Positions 57,448-64,000 of a stretch of 64,000 nucleotides of DNA are shown one piece after another (position 1 is the stretch's first letter; the number at the start of each line of letters is the position of its first letter). The notes beneath the pieces are model-generated. The model was not told the origin of the DNA and did no database searches. It saw only the letters and a list, made by a program, of their open reading frames with translations. The DNA lies in NCBI GenBank assembly GCA_902785065.1, contig CACZXH010000007.1, positions 186,001 to 250,000 of the forward strand, read 5' to 3'. Made by a program: the position numbers and the translations under genes. Source of the DNA: an uncultured Bacteroidia bacterium. GTDB taxonomy: Bacteria > Bacteroidota > Bacteroidia > Bacteroidales > UBA932.

Positions 57448-57915
57448 TTATTTGAAATCGATGTAGGGGGTGACGGAATTGATCTCGGCGAGCGGGCAGG
57501 TTTCCTCGTGCTCCACCTTCTCTTTCTTTTTCTTGCCTTCCACGGCCTCCAGGGCGGTGTACTGCAGGGTGACGGCTTCCTCGGTCGCCGCCTTGAGGAG
57601 GGCGACGAGCCGGCGCCCGCCCTTGAACTTCACGTCCACCTTGGAGCCCACGGCCTTCAGGTACTGCTTAAGTACCTTGAAGGGCCGGTCCAGTCCGGCG
57701 GAGGAGACGGTGAGGGAATAGTCCTCCACGTCCTGGTCGAACGCTTCGTGCACGACCTTGTCGATGGCGGCGCAGTCGTCCCAATCCACGATGCCGTCCT
57801 CCTTCTCGAGGACGATTTCCACGTCGTTCATGGCGTTCACCGTGACATCCACGATGAAGCATCCTCTTTCAGCGACCGCCGCTTCCACGGCCTGGATGAT
57901 CTCTTCCTTTTTCAT
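57448..57915 (-). CDS. rimP: Ribosome maturation factor RimP
   Basis: RimP (155 residues) assists 30S assembly. VNAMNDVEIVLEKEDGIVDWDDCAAI and LTVSSAGLDRPFKVLKQY match the family. The start at 57915 (MKKEEIIQAV) is preferred; the frame continues upstream through a family A palindrome as far as 58032, which would add a non-family N-terminus. First gene of rimP-nusA-infB. Confidence 0.93.
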   Translation of the reverse strand: MKKEEIIQAVEAAVAERGCFIVDVTVNAMNDVEIVLEKEDGIVDWDDCAAIDKVVHEAFDQDVEDYSLTVSSAGLDRPFKVLKQYLKAVGSKVDVKFKGGRRLVALLKAATEEAVTLQYTALEAVEGKKKKEKVEHEETCPLAEINSVTPYIDFK

Positions 57916-57925
57916 TTTTCCTTCC

Positions 57926-57952
57926 GTCATTCCCGGCTTGACCGGGAATCTC
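57926..57952. repeat. Palindromic repeat, family A (copy 5), in the rimP leader
   Basis: GTCATTCCCGGCT-TGA-CCGGGAATCTC lies 11 bases upstream of the rimP ATG, inside the expected 5' untranslated region. As RNA it would form a stable hairpin next to the start. Confidence 0.85.
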
Positions 57953-58001
57953 ATATAACAAAAAATAGGGGACCGTCCGTCCTCTATCTCATTCACGGCG
58001 G

Positions 58002-58047
58002 CAAAGATAGCAATTCTTTGCGGAATAACCAAATTTTCCTAACTTTG
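58002..58047. promoter_or_regulatory. Interleaved divergent promoters for rimP operon and amr operon
   Basis: Plus strand: TTTG at 58017-58020, 19 bases, TAACTTTG at 58040-58047. Minus strand: TTTG at 58033-58030, 20 bases, TATCTTTG at 58009-58002. Both match the full Bacteroidota consensus with correct spacing, and each -33 box lies inside the other promoter. Confidence 0.8.
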
Positions 58048-58061
58048 AACATCGTCCAGAC

Positions 58062-59561
58062 ATGATTCCGTTCCGTTTTCATATCGCGATTCTCCTAGCC
58101 CTTCTAACAGCCGTTCCTATGTCCCGTTATCCCGAAAACCAGAAAGTCCGGAAGCCCGCCGTCGCCGGCTCCTTCTATCCCGCCTCCGCCCGGGAAATCA
58201 AGTCCATGGCGGGGCCGTGGCTGCATCCCGCCGCCGGGGGCGACGCCCCGCAGGCGGTCATCGTCCCGCACGCCGGCTATGTGTTCAGTGGCGAGGTGGC
58301 CGCATCGGCCTTGAACCGTATCCCGCGGGGACACGCGTACAAGCGGATTTTCCTGCTCGGGCCGAGCCACCGCGTGGCCTTCACGGGCGCGAGCGTACAA
58401 ACCGCTTGCGCATGGGCGGAAACCCCGCTGGGGAAGGTCTCGGTTGATGTGGCCGTGGGTGAGGAACTCATCCGGGCGGGGGAGGGCGTGTTCACCTACC
58501 GGAGCGACGCGCACGACCGGGAGCACTGCCTGGAGGTCCAGCTGCCGCTGCTGCAACTGTCGCTTGGCGAGGTGCCGCCCATCGTCCCGATCGTTATCAG
58601 CACGGAGCGGCTCGGCGTATTGGAGCGGATCGCGGAGGTGCTGGAACCGTATTTCACGCCCGAAAACCTTTTTGTCATCAGCTCGGATTTCTCCCACTAT
58701 CCGTCCTATGAGGACGCGAAGAAGTCGGATCTGTTCATGGCGGAAACCATCGTCTCCGGCGGGCTCAACGAGTTCTTGAAAGCGCTCTCGGATGTCCACA
58801 AGCGGGGTTTCGTGGGCCAGGACACCGCCGCATGCGGTGCCTGTGCCATCGCTGTCTTGCTGTCCTTGATGGACGGGCAGGGGAGGAACCGCTTTGTCGT
58901 GGACCACGTGATGTACCGGAACTCCGGGGATTCGGTCTATGGGGACAAGGACCGGGTGGTGGGGTACAATGCGCTTGCCATCACCCGAGAACCAGGGAAA
59001 CCCGCGGAGGACGACCATCTGTTCCATTTCACGGAGGCTGAAAAACGGGCGATGCTCGCTGCCGCGCGGGCATCCATCTATTCCGCGCTGCGGCTGGACC
59101 ATGATATCGACGACACCCCCGTCGGCATCCTGAAGGAGAAGGGGTACGGCGTGTTCGTGACGCTGCACATGGACGGCCGCCTGCGGGGCTGTATCGGCAG
59201 GTTCACCTCTTCCAGCACTTTGCACGCCACGATCCGGGAGATGGCCCGGAGCGCTGCGTTCTCCGACCCGCGCTTCCCGGCCCTGTCCCGGAATGAGGCG
59301 CATAAAATTAAGATCGAGGTCTCCGTCCTATCCCCGCTCAAGCGGATCCATTCCATCGACGAGTTCAAATTGGGACGGGACGGCATCTATATGATCAAGG
59401 GCCCCTATCACGGGACATTCCTGCCGCAAGTTGCGACGGAAACCGGCTGGACTACGGAGGAATTCCTGGGCCATTGCGCCCGTGACAAGGCCGGCATCGG
59501 CTGGAACGGCTGGAAGGATGCCGAGTTGTACACCTATCAGACGGAGATCGTGGAGGAATGA
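58062..59561 (+). CDS. AmmeMemoRadiSam system protein: Memo domain fused to AMMECR1 domain
   Basis: A 499-residue fusion. Residues about 30-300 are the Memo-like, non-haem dioxygenase fold (VAGSFYPAS, IVPHAGYVFSG, LLGPSHRV, SSDFSHYPSY). Residues about 320-499 are the AMMECR1 domain (GVFVTLHMDGRLRGCIGRF, FLPQVATETGWTTEEFLGHC, EL YTYQ end). The system's reaction is unknown. The start at 58062, set by the promoter 14 bases upstream, gives a hydrophobic N-terminus (HIAILLALLTAVP) like a signal or anchor; an ATG at 58119 would remove it. The radical SAM partner follows with a four-base overlap. Confidence 0.9.
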   Translation: MIPFRFHIAILLALLTAVPMSRYPENQKVRKPAVAGSFYPASAREIKSMAGPWLHPAAGGDAPQAVIVPHAGYVFSGEVAASALNRIPRGHAYKRIFLLGPSHRVAFTGASVQTACAWAETPLGKVSVDVAVGEELIRAGEGVFTYRSDAHDREHCLEVQLPLLQLSLGEVPPIVPIVISTERLGVLERIAEVLEPYFTPENLFVISSDFSHYPSYEDAKKSDLFMAETIVSGGLNEFLKALSDVHKRGFVGQDTAACGACAIAVLLSLMDGQGRNRFVVDHVMYRNSGDSVYGDKDRVVGYNALAITREPGKPAEDDHLFHFTEAEKRAMLAAARASIYSALRLDHDIDDTPVGILKEKGYGVFVTLHMDGRLRGCIGRFTSSSTLHATIREMARSAAFSDPRFPALSRNEAHKIKIEVSVLSPLKRIHSIDEFKLGRDGIYMIKGPYHGTFLPQVATETGWTTEEFLGHCARDKAGIGWNGWKDAELYTYQTEIVEE

Positions 59562-60421
59562 AAGAGGCCCGGTTCTATATTCCGGTCGAGGGCGGCGTGG
59601 AATGTCGGCTCTGCCCCCATCACTGCCGGATCCAGGAAGGAGGCCGTGGCCGATGCCGAAGCCGCGAATGCCGGGATGGGAAGCTATGGGCTTTGTCCTA
59701 TGGCGCGCCTTGCGCCCTGGCCATCGATCCGGTTGAAAAGAAGCCCCTGAACAACTTCCTGCCGGGTACCTGGTGCCTCTCCCTGAGCTGCACCGGCTGC
59801 AACCTTTCCTGTCGATGGTGTCAGAACAGCGAGATTTCGCAGGTGGCGCCGGAGGGGGTGGATTGCACGGCGATGACGCCTGAGGAGGTGGTGGATTTGT
59901 GCGTCCGGCGCGGGTTACCCTCGATGGCCTATACCTATACGGAGCCGTTTACCTGGTGGGAGTTTATGTATGATATGGCAGTTCTTGCGCACGAACGGGG
60001 CTTGAAGAACATCCTGGTTTCGGCGGGGTTTGTGGAGAAAGAGCCTTTGCGGGAGCTGCTGCCGTATCTGGATGCGGCGAACATCGATATCAAGGCTTTT
60101 AACGATACGTTTTACCGCAGCTGGTGCGGGGCGCGGCTGTCGCCTGTGCTGGAAAACATCCTGGCGATGGATGCCGCCGGGGTGCACGTGGAGATTACGA
60201 ACCTGCTGATTCCGGGCCTGAACGATTCCGAAGAGCAGGTGCAGGCGTTATGTGGTTGGATGGTGGAAAACGGCCTCCAGCGCGTCCCGCTGCACTTCAG
60301 CCGCTACTTCCCGCGGTACAAGATGGCCACCCCGGGGCCGACGCCGAAGCAATCTTTGGCCCGGGCGCGCGAGGTGGCTTTGGCGCTGGGAATCGAGACC
60401 GTGTTTCTGGGGAATGTGTAG
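59558..60421 (+). CDS. amrS: AmmeMemoRadiSam system radical SAM enzyme
   Basis: This 287-residue radical SAM enzyme, related to pyruvate formate-lyase activators, has a Cys-rich N-terminus (CRLCPHHCRIQEG) and the cluster motif CNLSCRWC (CxxxCxxC) near residue 86. YTYTEPFTWWEFMYD, LVSAGFV and DAANIDIKAF follow. It overlaps the Memo-AMMECR1 gene, completing the three-component system in two genes. The substrate is unknown. Confidence 0.93.
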   Translation: MKEARFYIPVEGGVECRLCPHHCRIQEGGRGRCRSRECRDGKLWALSYGAPCALAIDPVEKKPLNNFLPGTWCLSLSCTGCNLSCRWCQNSEISQVAPEGVDCTAMTPEEVVDLCVRRGLPSMAYTYTEPFTWWEFMYDMAVLAHERGLKNILVSAGFVEKEPLRELLPYLDAANIDIKAFNDTFYRSWCGARLSPVLENILAMDAAGVHVEITNLLIPGLNDSEEQVQALCGWMVENGLQRVPLHFSRYFPRYKMATPGPTPKQSLARAREVALALGIETVFLGNV

Positions 60422-60424
60422 GGT

Positions 60425-60709
60425 TTAGTCCTTATCGTCGGCCTTGTCTTGGGGCTCGTCCCTCTCCAGGAGGATGAGGCCGCGTTTCATGCGGCCGAGG
60501 AAGGTGTCGGCCGCGTCGTCGGCCGTCTCGCTGGCCTCATAGACCTTCTCCTCCAGCTTTTTCCCGATTTCCTTTTCCTGCTCGGGGGTGAGCTTGGATG
60601 TGTCCAGGCCGTCGAAGGTCTTGTCCACCTCGTCGAATACGTTTTCGGCGGTGGAGGAGATGGTGTCGCCGAAGTTCTTCAGGGTTTCTATGAATTTCTT
60701 GATGCCCAT
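60425..60709 (-). CDS. Small highly charged protein, unknown
   Basis: 94 residues, no signal or membrane helix, mostly predicted helix with many Asp, Glu and Lys (MGIKKFIETLKNFGDTISST start, acidic PQDKADDKD-type end). I do not recognise it. It is six bases after the TPR-like gene and last in a three-gene minus-strand unit, so it may act with that protein. Confidence 0.6.
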   Translation of the reverse strand: MGIKKFIETLKNFGDTISSTAENVFDEVDKTFDGLDTSKLTPEQEKEIGKKLEEKVYEASETADDAADTFLGRMKRGLILLERDEPQDKADDKD

Positions 60710-60715
60710 AGGGAT

Positions 60716-61801
60716 TTATTCGATTGGATCGTCATCATATTTTTCGGCCAGGTCCATGTATTCCTGCCTTTTCTGGTAGTCTCCGAGCATGTCGTAGGCC
60801 CGCGCGATGGTGTGGCTCGTCCAGAACAGGAGCTCACGGTACTTGCCGGGGTACTGCTCGTAGTAAGAGAACGCTTCCAGGAGCAGGGGCAGGGCCTCGG
60901 CCGGCCGATCCAGCCCTATCAGGCAGATGCCCGCGCTGCGGCGGGCCTCGGCGAGGAACTCCCGATCGGATCTGGGGGACTTTTCCAGGATCCGGATAAG
61001 CTTGTTGTACTTCTCCAGGGCCTCCGCGTGGCGGCCGCCCATGAACAGGATATCGGCCTGCAGCTCCCAGGCAAGGGCGTTTTCCTTGCTGTAGGTGCCA
61101 TACAGGTATTCGGAGAGCTCCTGGTCATCCCAGGCCGCATCGAGGGCCTCTTCCGTGTACTCCGGGTGTTCCGTCATCTGGTCCCGGAGGAACCGGGCTT
61201 GTTCGTAAAGGGCCTTCCGGAGCGTCTCCTTGTCGGCCCCGATCGTCCGGAGCAGGAGGACGGTTTCCCGGTGGGTTTCCGCTGTCATCCGGTACCATTC
61301 ATCGAGTTCGAGGTCGCAGCTTTCGCCGAGCGCATGGATCTTTTCCTTGGCCTGTTTCCGGATGGACTCCGCCGGCTGCCGCTCCAGTTCCTCCCAGGAG
61401 AACGTCTGTTTCCGGGTGAAGCCCTTCTCTTCCAGCCGGAGTCCGCCTTCGCGGAGGAAATCGACCACCGCCCGGACATCGGCTTCCGTGACGCCGGCCA
61501 GGCTGGAGAGTTCCTGCAGGGAAACCTGCATCAGGAAGGCGACGGAATCGATCTCATGGGCCAGGAGGATGTCCACGGTATGCCCGGGCAGGTCCGTGTC
61601 GATGAACTTCCGTCCCAGGAACGGGTTCTCCCGGATGGCGGCCTGGACGGAGGAATCGATCAGGAACCCGAACCATGTCCGGTCCGGATCGGTTTCCCGG
61701 AGCCGATAGTACGCCTCCCGCAGCTCCGCATCGGCATGCGCAGCCTTGTACAGCCGGATCTGCTCGGTCAGCCAGGGGTTGATGGGATGGTCGGCAGGCA
61801 T
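60716..61801 (-). CDS. Unknown protein: helix-hairpin-helix segment plus TPR-like repeats
   Basis: A 361-residue soluble protein. Residues about 72-120 (ILLAHEIDSVAFLMQVSLQE then LSSLAGVTEADVRAVVDFLR) resemble the RNA polymerase alpha C-terminal HhH fold; residues about 230-355 are helical pairs of TPR type (ADILFMGGRHAEALEKYNKL, LEKSPRSDREFLAEARRSAG). No catalytic motif. Part of a minus-strand unit with 61804-62343 and 60425-60709, spaced 2 and 6 bases. Confidence 0.6.
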   Translation of the reverse strand: MPADHPINPWLTEQIRLYKAAHADAELREAYYRLRETDPDRTWFGFLIDSSVQAAIRENPFLGRKFIDTDLPGHTVDILLAHEIDSVAFLMQVSLQELSSLAGVTEADVRAVVDFLREGGLRLEEKGFTRKQTFSWEELERQPAESIRKQAKEKIHALGESCDLELDEWYRMTAETHRETVLLLRTIGADKETLRKALYEQARFLRDQMTEHPEYTEEALDAAWDDQELSEYLYGTYSKENALAWELQADILFMGGRHAEALEKYNKLIRILEKSPRSDREFLAEARRSAGICLIGLDRPAEALPLLLEAFSYYEQYPGKYRELLFWTSHTIARAYDMLGDYQKRQEYMDLAEKYDDDPIE

Positions 61802-61803
61802 CG

Positions 61804-62343
61804 TCAGTTGCCGAGGTTTACTTTCTCATACCTGTACCCGAGCCGGCCCAGTTCGATGGCGGCTCCGATCTTGAACATCACTTCGACTGTCACGAGGAAG
61901 AACTGGTAGGCCTCTGCCGTGCCTGGCTCCATGCATTCCCGCATCAGGAAGTGGTAGGCATTGGCAGAACAGGTCTGCATGGCAGGCACACTGTGCTTGC
62001 GGTCCTTTAGGATGCTGTCGGTGATATAGTCGTCCATGTCGTCGAACCCCCGTTCGCCCTGGAAGAACGAGTAAGGGAAATCTTGGTACTTCGCCCAGTC
62101 CTTGTCCCAGAGGTATGCGATGGCCATCCCGAGGTAGCCGGCGCAGGCGAGGCAGTACTCCGGATAGGCGTTGAAGTTCCGCACGGCGTCCCCGTAGAAA
62201 GACGGGGCGAGGCGCATCCAGGCATCGTCGATGTCCGGCGATGCGAGCAGCGTCCCCTTCAGCAGGCCGCTGCCCGTGCAAGTCTCGAGGAGATTGGCGG
62301 TGAGGTCGTCCTTGTATTTTTCGACGGTGGTTTCTGTTGGCAT
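61804..62343 (-). CDS. Conserved-type hypothetical protein, 179 residues
   Basis: Not recognised. It is a soluble, helix-rich protein with aromatic-rich blocks (YLGMAIAYLWDKDWAKYQDF, FSFFQGERGFDDMDDYITD-like) and several Cys. It is first in a three-gene unit, with a TATCTTCG box (one base off TAnnTTTG) at 62372-62365. The tight spacing with the HhH/TPR protein suggests a shared role. Confidence 0.6.
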   Translation of the reverse strand: MPTETTVEKYKDDLTANLLETCTGSGLLKGTLLASPDIDDAWMRLAPSFYGDAVRNFNAYPEYCLACAGYLGMAIAYLWDKDWAKYQDFPYSFFQGERGFDDMDDYITDSILKDRKHSVPAMQTCSANAYHFLMRECMEPGTAEAYQFFLVTVEVMFKIGAAIELGRLGYRYEKVNLGN

Positions 62344-62481
62344 GATTGGTGGGTGTTACGGGTACGAAGATAGGGATTTTTGGCGGGAATGGCAATTGGG
62401 GGGCAATACCGTCATGCCCGAATAACGCGAATTGGCAGAGCCGACGAATAACCATCAAATAATCATAGCATGCCGGCCAAT

Positions 62482-63834
62482 TCATCTCTCCGTTCCCATT
62501 GCCCTGAGGGCCGTTAGGGTAAGAGGGATGGACAGGAGGAAAGCGCAGAGGTCAGATGCGGTCTGTGCAATCTCTATCCCTAAGAACCCCAGGAGGGCTC
62601 GCCCTATGAAAAGGGCCGGGATAAAGAAAAGCCCCTGGCGGGCCGTGGCCATGATGACGGCAGGGATGGTCTTCCGGATATTCTGGAGGTACATGTTCGA
62701 CATCACGACCATCCCGGTGAGCGGGAAGGAAAGGCATTGGTAACGGAGGATTCTCGTGCCGATGCGGATGACTTCAAGGTCATCGGCTCGGAAAACCCGA
62801 ACGATACCCGGGGCGAAGATGAATCCCAGGATCGCGAGGATGAGACAATAGACCGTGGAGACGGTCAGGCTATGGCGGAAAGCCGCCCTCACCCTGTCGT
62901 AGCGCCCTGCCCCATAATTGAATCCGCAAACAGGTTGGAAGCCTTGCCCGTATCCGATCATCGCGGCTCCAGCCAACATGGCGATCCTGCTGACGACCGA
63001 AAAGGCCGCAACGGCTTCATCGCCGTAAGCGGCGGCTGTCTGGTTCAGGCAAATGGCTGCGACGCTCATCAATCCCTGCCGGGCTAGGGAAGGGAGGCCA
63101 CCGGCGTTGATTTCCCGGTACGTATTCCAGGATGGACGGAAGTTCCCAAAGCGGATTTTGATACCCCCTTTCTTTCCGCAGATGGACAGCATGATAGTGA
63201 AACTCACCGCCTGTGAGATGGCCGTCGCCAGACCGGCGCCCCGGATGCCCAGACCGAAGCCGAAAATCAGAATCGGGTCCAGGGCTACGTTGAGAATGGC
63301 TCCGGAAGCTATGCCGATCATGGACAGGAGGGCATTTCCCTGGTGCCGCATCTGGTTGTTCATCGTGAAGCAACACATGATGAACGGCGTGCCCAAAAGG
63401 ATGAAGCGGTAATAATCCTTGGCATAGGGGAGAATGGTATCCGTCGACCCGAAGAAGCGGAGCAGGGGATCCATCAGGAAGAAACCGGCCACGGCAATCA
63501 AGCAGCCCGTGATGAACGAAGAGAAGAAACCTACAGCGGCCATTCTTTCCGCCTCGTCCGTGTGGCGGCTCCCAAGCGCCCGGGAGATGAAATTTCCTGA
63601 ACCCTGGCCGAAATAGAAAGCGATGGCCTGAATGAGGGCCATGTAGGAGAAGACGATGCCGAGGGCGGCCACGGACTGCGTATTGATCTGCCCCACGAAG
63701 AACGTGTCCGCCAGGTTGTAAATGCCGGAGACCAGCATGCTGATGATGGACGGAACGGCCAACGAGGACACGAGATGCCCTACAGGAGCCGTAGTCATCC
63801 GGATGAACTTCTCTTTCTGAAGGTCGGCGGTCAT
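62482..63834 (-). CDS. MATE family efflux transporter
   Basis: A 450-residue, twelve-helix MATE (multidrug and toxin extrusion) antiporter: LAVPSIISMLVSGIYNLADT, FFVGQINTQSVAALGI, YYRFILLGTPF, MNNQMRHQGNA and a second matching half (ASQAVS..., GYGQGFQPVCGFNYGAGRY) are seen. It probably exports cationic compounds using an ion gradient; the substrate is not predictable. The start at 63834 follows a TACCTTTG box at 63855-63848. Confidence 0.92.
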   Translation of the reverse strand: MTADLQKEKFIRMTTAPVGHLVSSLAVPSIISMLVSGIYNLADTFFVGQINTQSVAALGIVFSYMALIQAIAFYFGQGSGNFISRALGSRHTDEAERMAAVGFFSSFITGCLIAVAGFFLMDPLLRFFGSTDTILPYAKDYYRFILLGTPFIMCCFTMNNQMRHQGNALLSMIGIASGAILNVALDPILIFGFGLGIRGAGLATAISQAVSFTIMLSICGKKGGIKIRFGNFRPSWNTYREINAGGLPSLARQGLMSVAAICLNQTAAAYGDEAVAAFSVVSRIAMLAGAAMIGYGQGFQPVCGFNYGAGRYDRVRAAFRHSLTVSTVYCLILAILGFIFAPGIVRVFRADDLEVIRIGTRILRYQCLSFPLTGMVVMSNMYLQNIRKTIPAVIMATARQGLFFIPALFIGRALLGFLGIEIAQTASDLCAFLLSIPLTLTALRAMGTER

Positions 63835-63847
63835 AAGCTTCTCTTTG

Positions 63848-63855
63848 CAAAGGTA
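63848..63855 (-). promoter_or_regulatory. MATE gene promoter -7 box
   Basis: The minus strand reads TACCTTTG, 13 bases before the ATG at 63834. Confidence 0.5.
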
Positions 63856-63942
63856 AGCAAATTTGACGGACCGGTTGTTTTTCGGTGCTTGGTTTCCAGA
63901 CTGCCGAGGCTGTGCAGGGCATTGTGCGTGGAAATGCGGCGG

Positions 63943-63994
63943 GACCGTTATGCCCGAGTTGCCACCGTCATGCCCGACTTGATCGGGCATCTTT
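63943..63994. repeat. ACCGTCATGCCCGA-type repeats with palindrome (family C)
   Basis: ACCGTTATGCCCGA (63943) and ACCGTCATGCCCGA (63964) lie in tandem; the second extends into the palindrome ATGCCCGA-CTTGA-TCGGGCAT (63970-63990), the same layout as family A with other bases. A third half-copy, ACCGTCATGCCCGA, is at 62408. The stretch 63856-64000 otherwise holds no gene. Confidence 0.7.
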
Positions 63995-64000
63995 CAATGA

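Noticed and set aside
57916-58032. 39-codon N-terminal extension of RimP through a family A repeat (contains [10 protein letters not shown])
   Set aside because: It crosses the probable promoter -7 box region and adds residues not found in RimP; the ATG at 57915 gives a standard N-terminus.
1-64000. tRNA, rRNA, riboswitch or phage/IS transposase genes
   Set aside because: By eye I found no cloverleaf with a TTCGANTC arm, no rRNA-like segment, no transposase or integrase motif; short RNAs cannot be excluded without a covariance-model search.

Overview
The window is about 64 kb of a GC-rich chromosome from a member of the Bacteroidota, most likely order Bacteroidales. Four things point there: the gene order of the cell-wall/division cluster (mraZ-rsmH-ftsL-ftsI-murE-mraY-murD-ftsW-murG-murC-ftsQ-ftsA-ftsZ), the near absence of Shine-Dalgarno sequences combined with TAnnTTTG promoter boxes, lipoproteins of fimbrillin type, and Bacteroidota-type families such as PNGase F, a RapZ-C fusion and the long ParC. 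A PNGase F plus alpha-L-fucosidase operon suggests use of host N-glycans, so a host-associated lifestyle is likely (inference). I saw no rRNA, tRNA, CRISPR array, transposase or phage module.

Layout. 1-5.8 kb: accessory, secreted functions (two DNA/RNA non-specific nucleases, a 45-residue small protein, PNGase F, GH29 fucosidase). 5.8-10.1 kb: a HprK-like P-loop protein, rpiB, truB, gltX. 10.2-25.9 kb: the complete dcw cluster on the minus strand, driven from a promoter next to mraZ that carries four TGGR repeats spaced exactly 10 bp apart (probable MraZ operator). 26-32.3 kb: a plus-strand operon (membrane-anchored unknown, acyl-CoA synthetase, dCMP deaminase, S41 protease, shikimate kinase). 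32.3-39.2 kb: parC, era, an RluB/RsuA-type pseudouridine synthase, then tonB-exbD-exbB. 39.2-44.4 kb: a small inserted segment (M64 peptidase remnant and DUF3237 gene flanked by 53-bp direct repeats of the pcrA 3' end), then pcrA, pncA, pncB. 44.4-50.2 kb: phytase-like esterase lipoprotein, an AmgK-like kinase fused to a RapZ C-terminal domain, a MurU-like nucleotidyltransferase (probable MurNAc recycling), a CPBP protease and a second nucleotidyltransferase. 50.3-53.4 kb: ftsB/divIC-like, folP, tmk, DoxX-like. 53.4-57.9 kb: rimP-nusA-infB, with infB damaged near its start. 58-60.4 kb: a two-gene AmmeMemoRadiSam system. 60.4-63.8 kb: three uncharacterised genes and a MATE transporter.

The most unusual signal is a set of short palindromic elements scattered through the window. 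Several lie inside essential genes without breaking the frame: a 27-bp element gives the same peptide EIPGQAGND in MurE and InfB and EIPGLAGND in the MurU-like enzyme; truB carries two different palindromes in one loop; and a 136-bp element with perfect 24-bp inverted ends forms the linker between the kinase and RapZ-like domains. Others sit at gene borders and supply the start or stop codon of ftsW, murD, murG or folP. This resembles the protein-coding palindromic elements known from Rickettsia, but in a Bacteroidota dcw and translation background.
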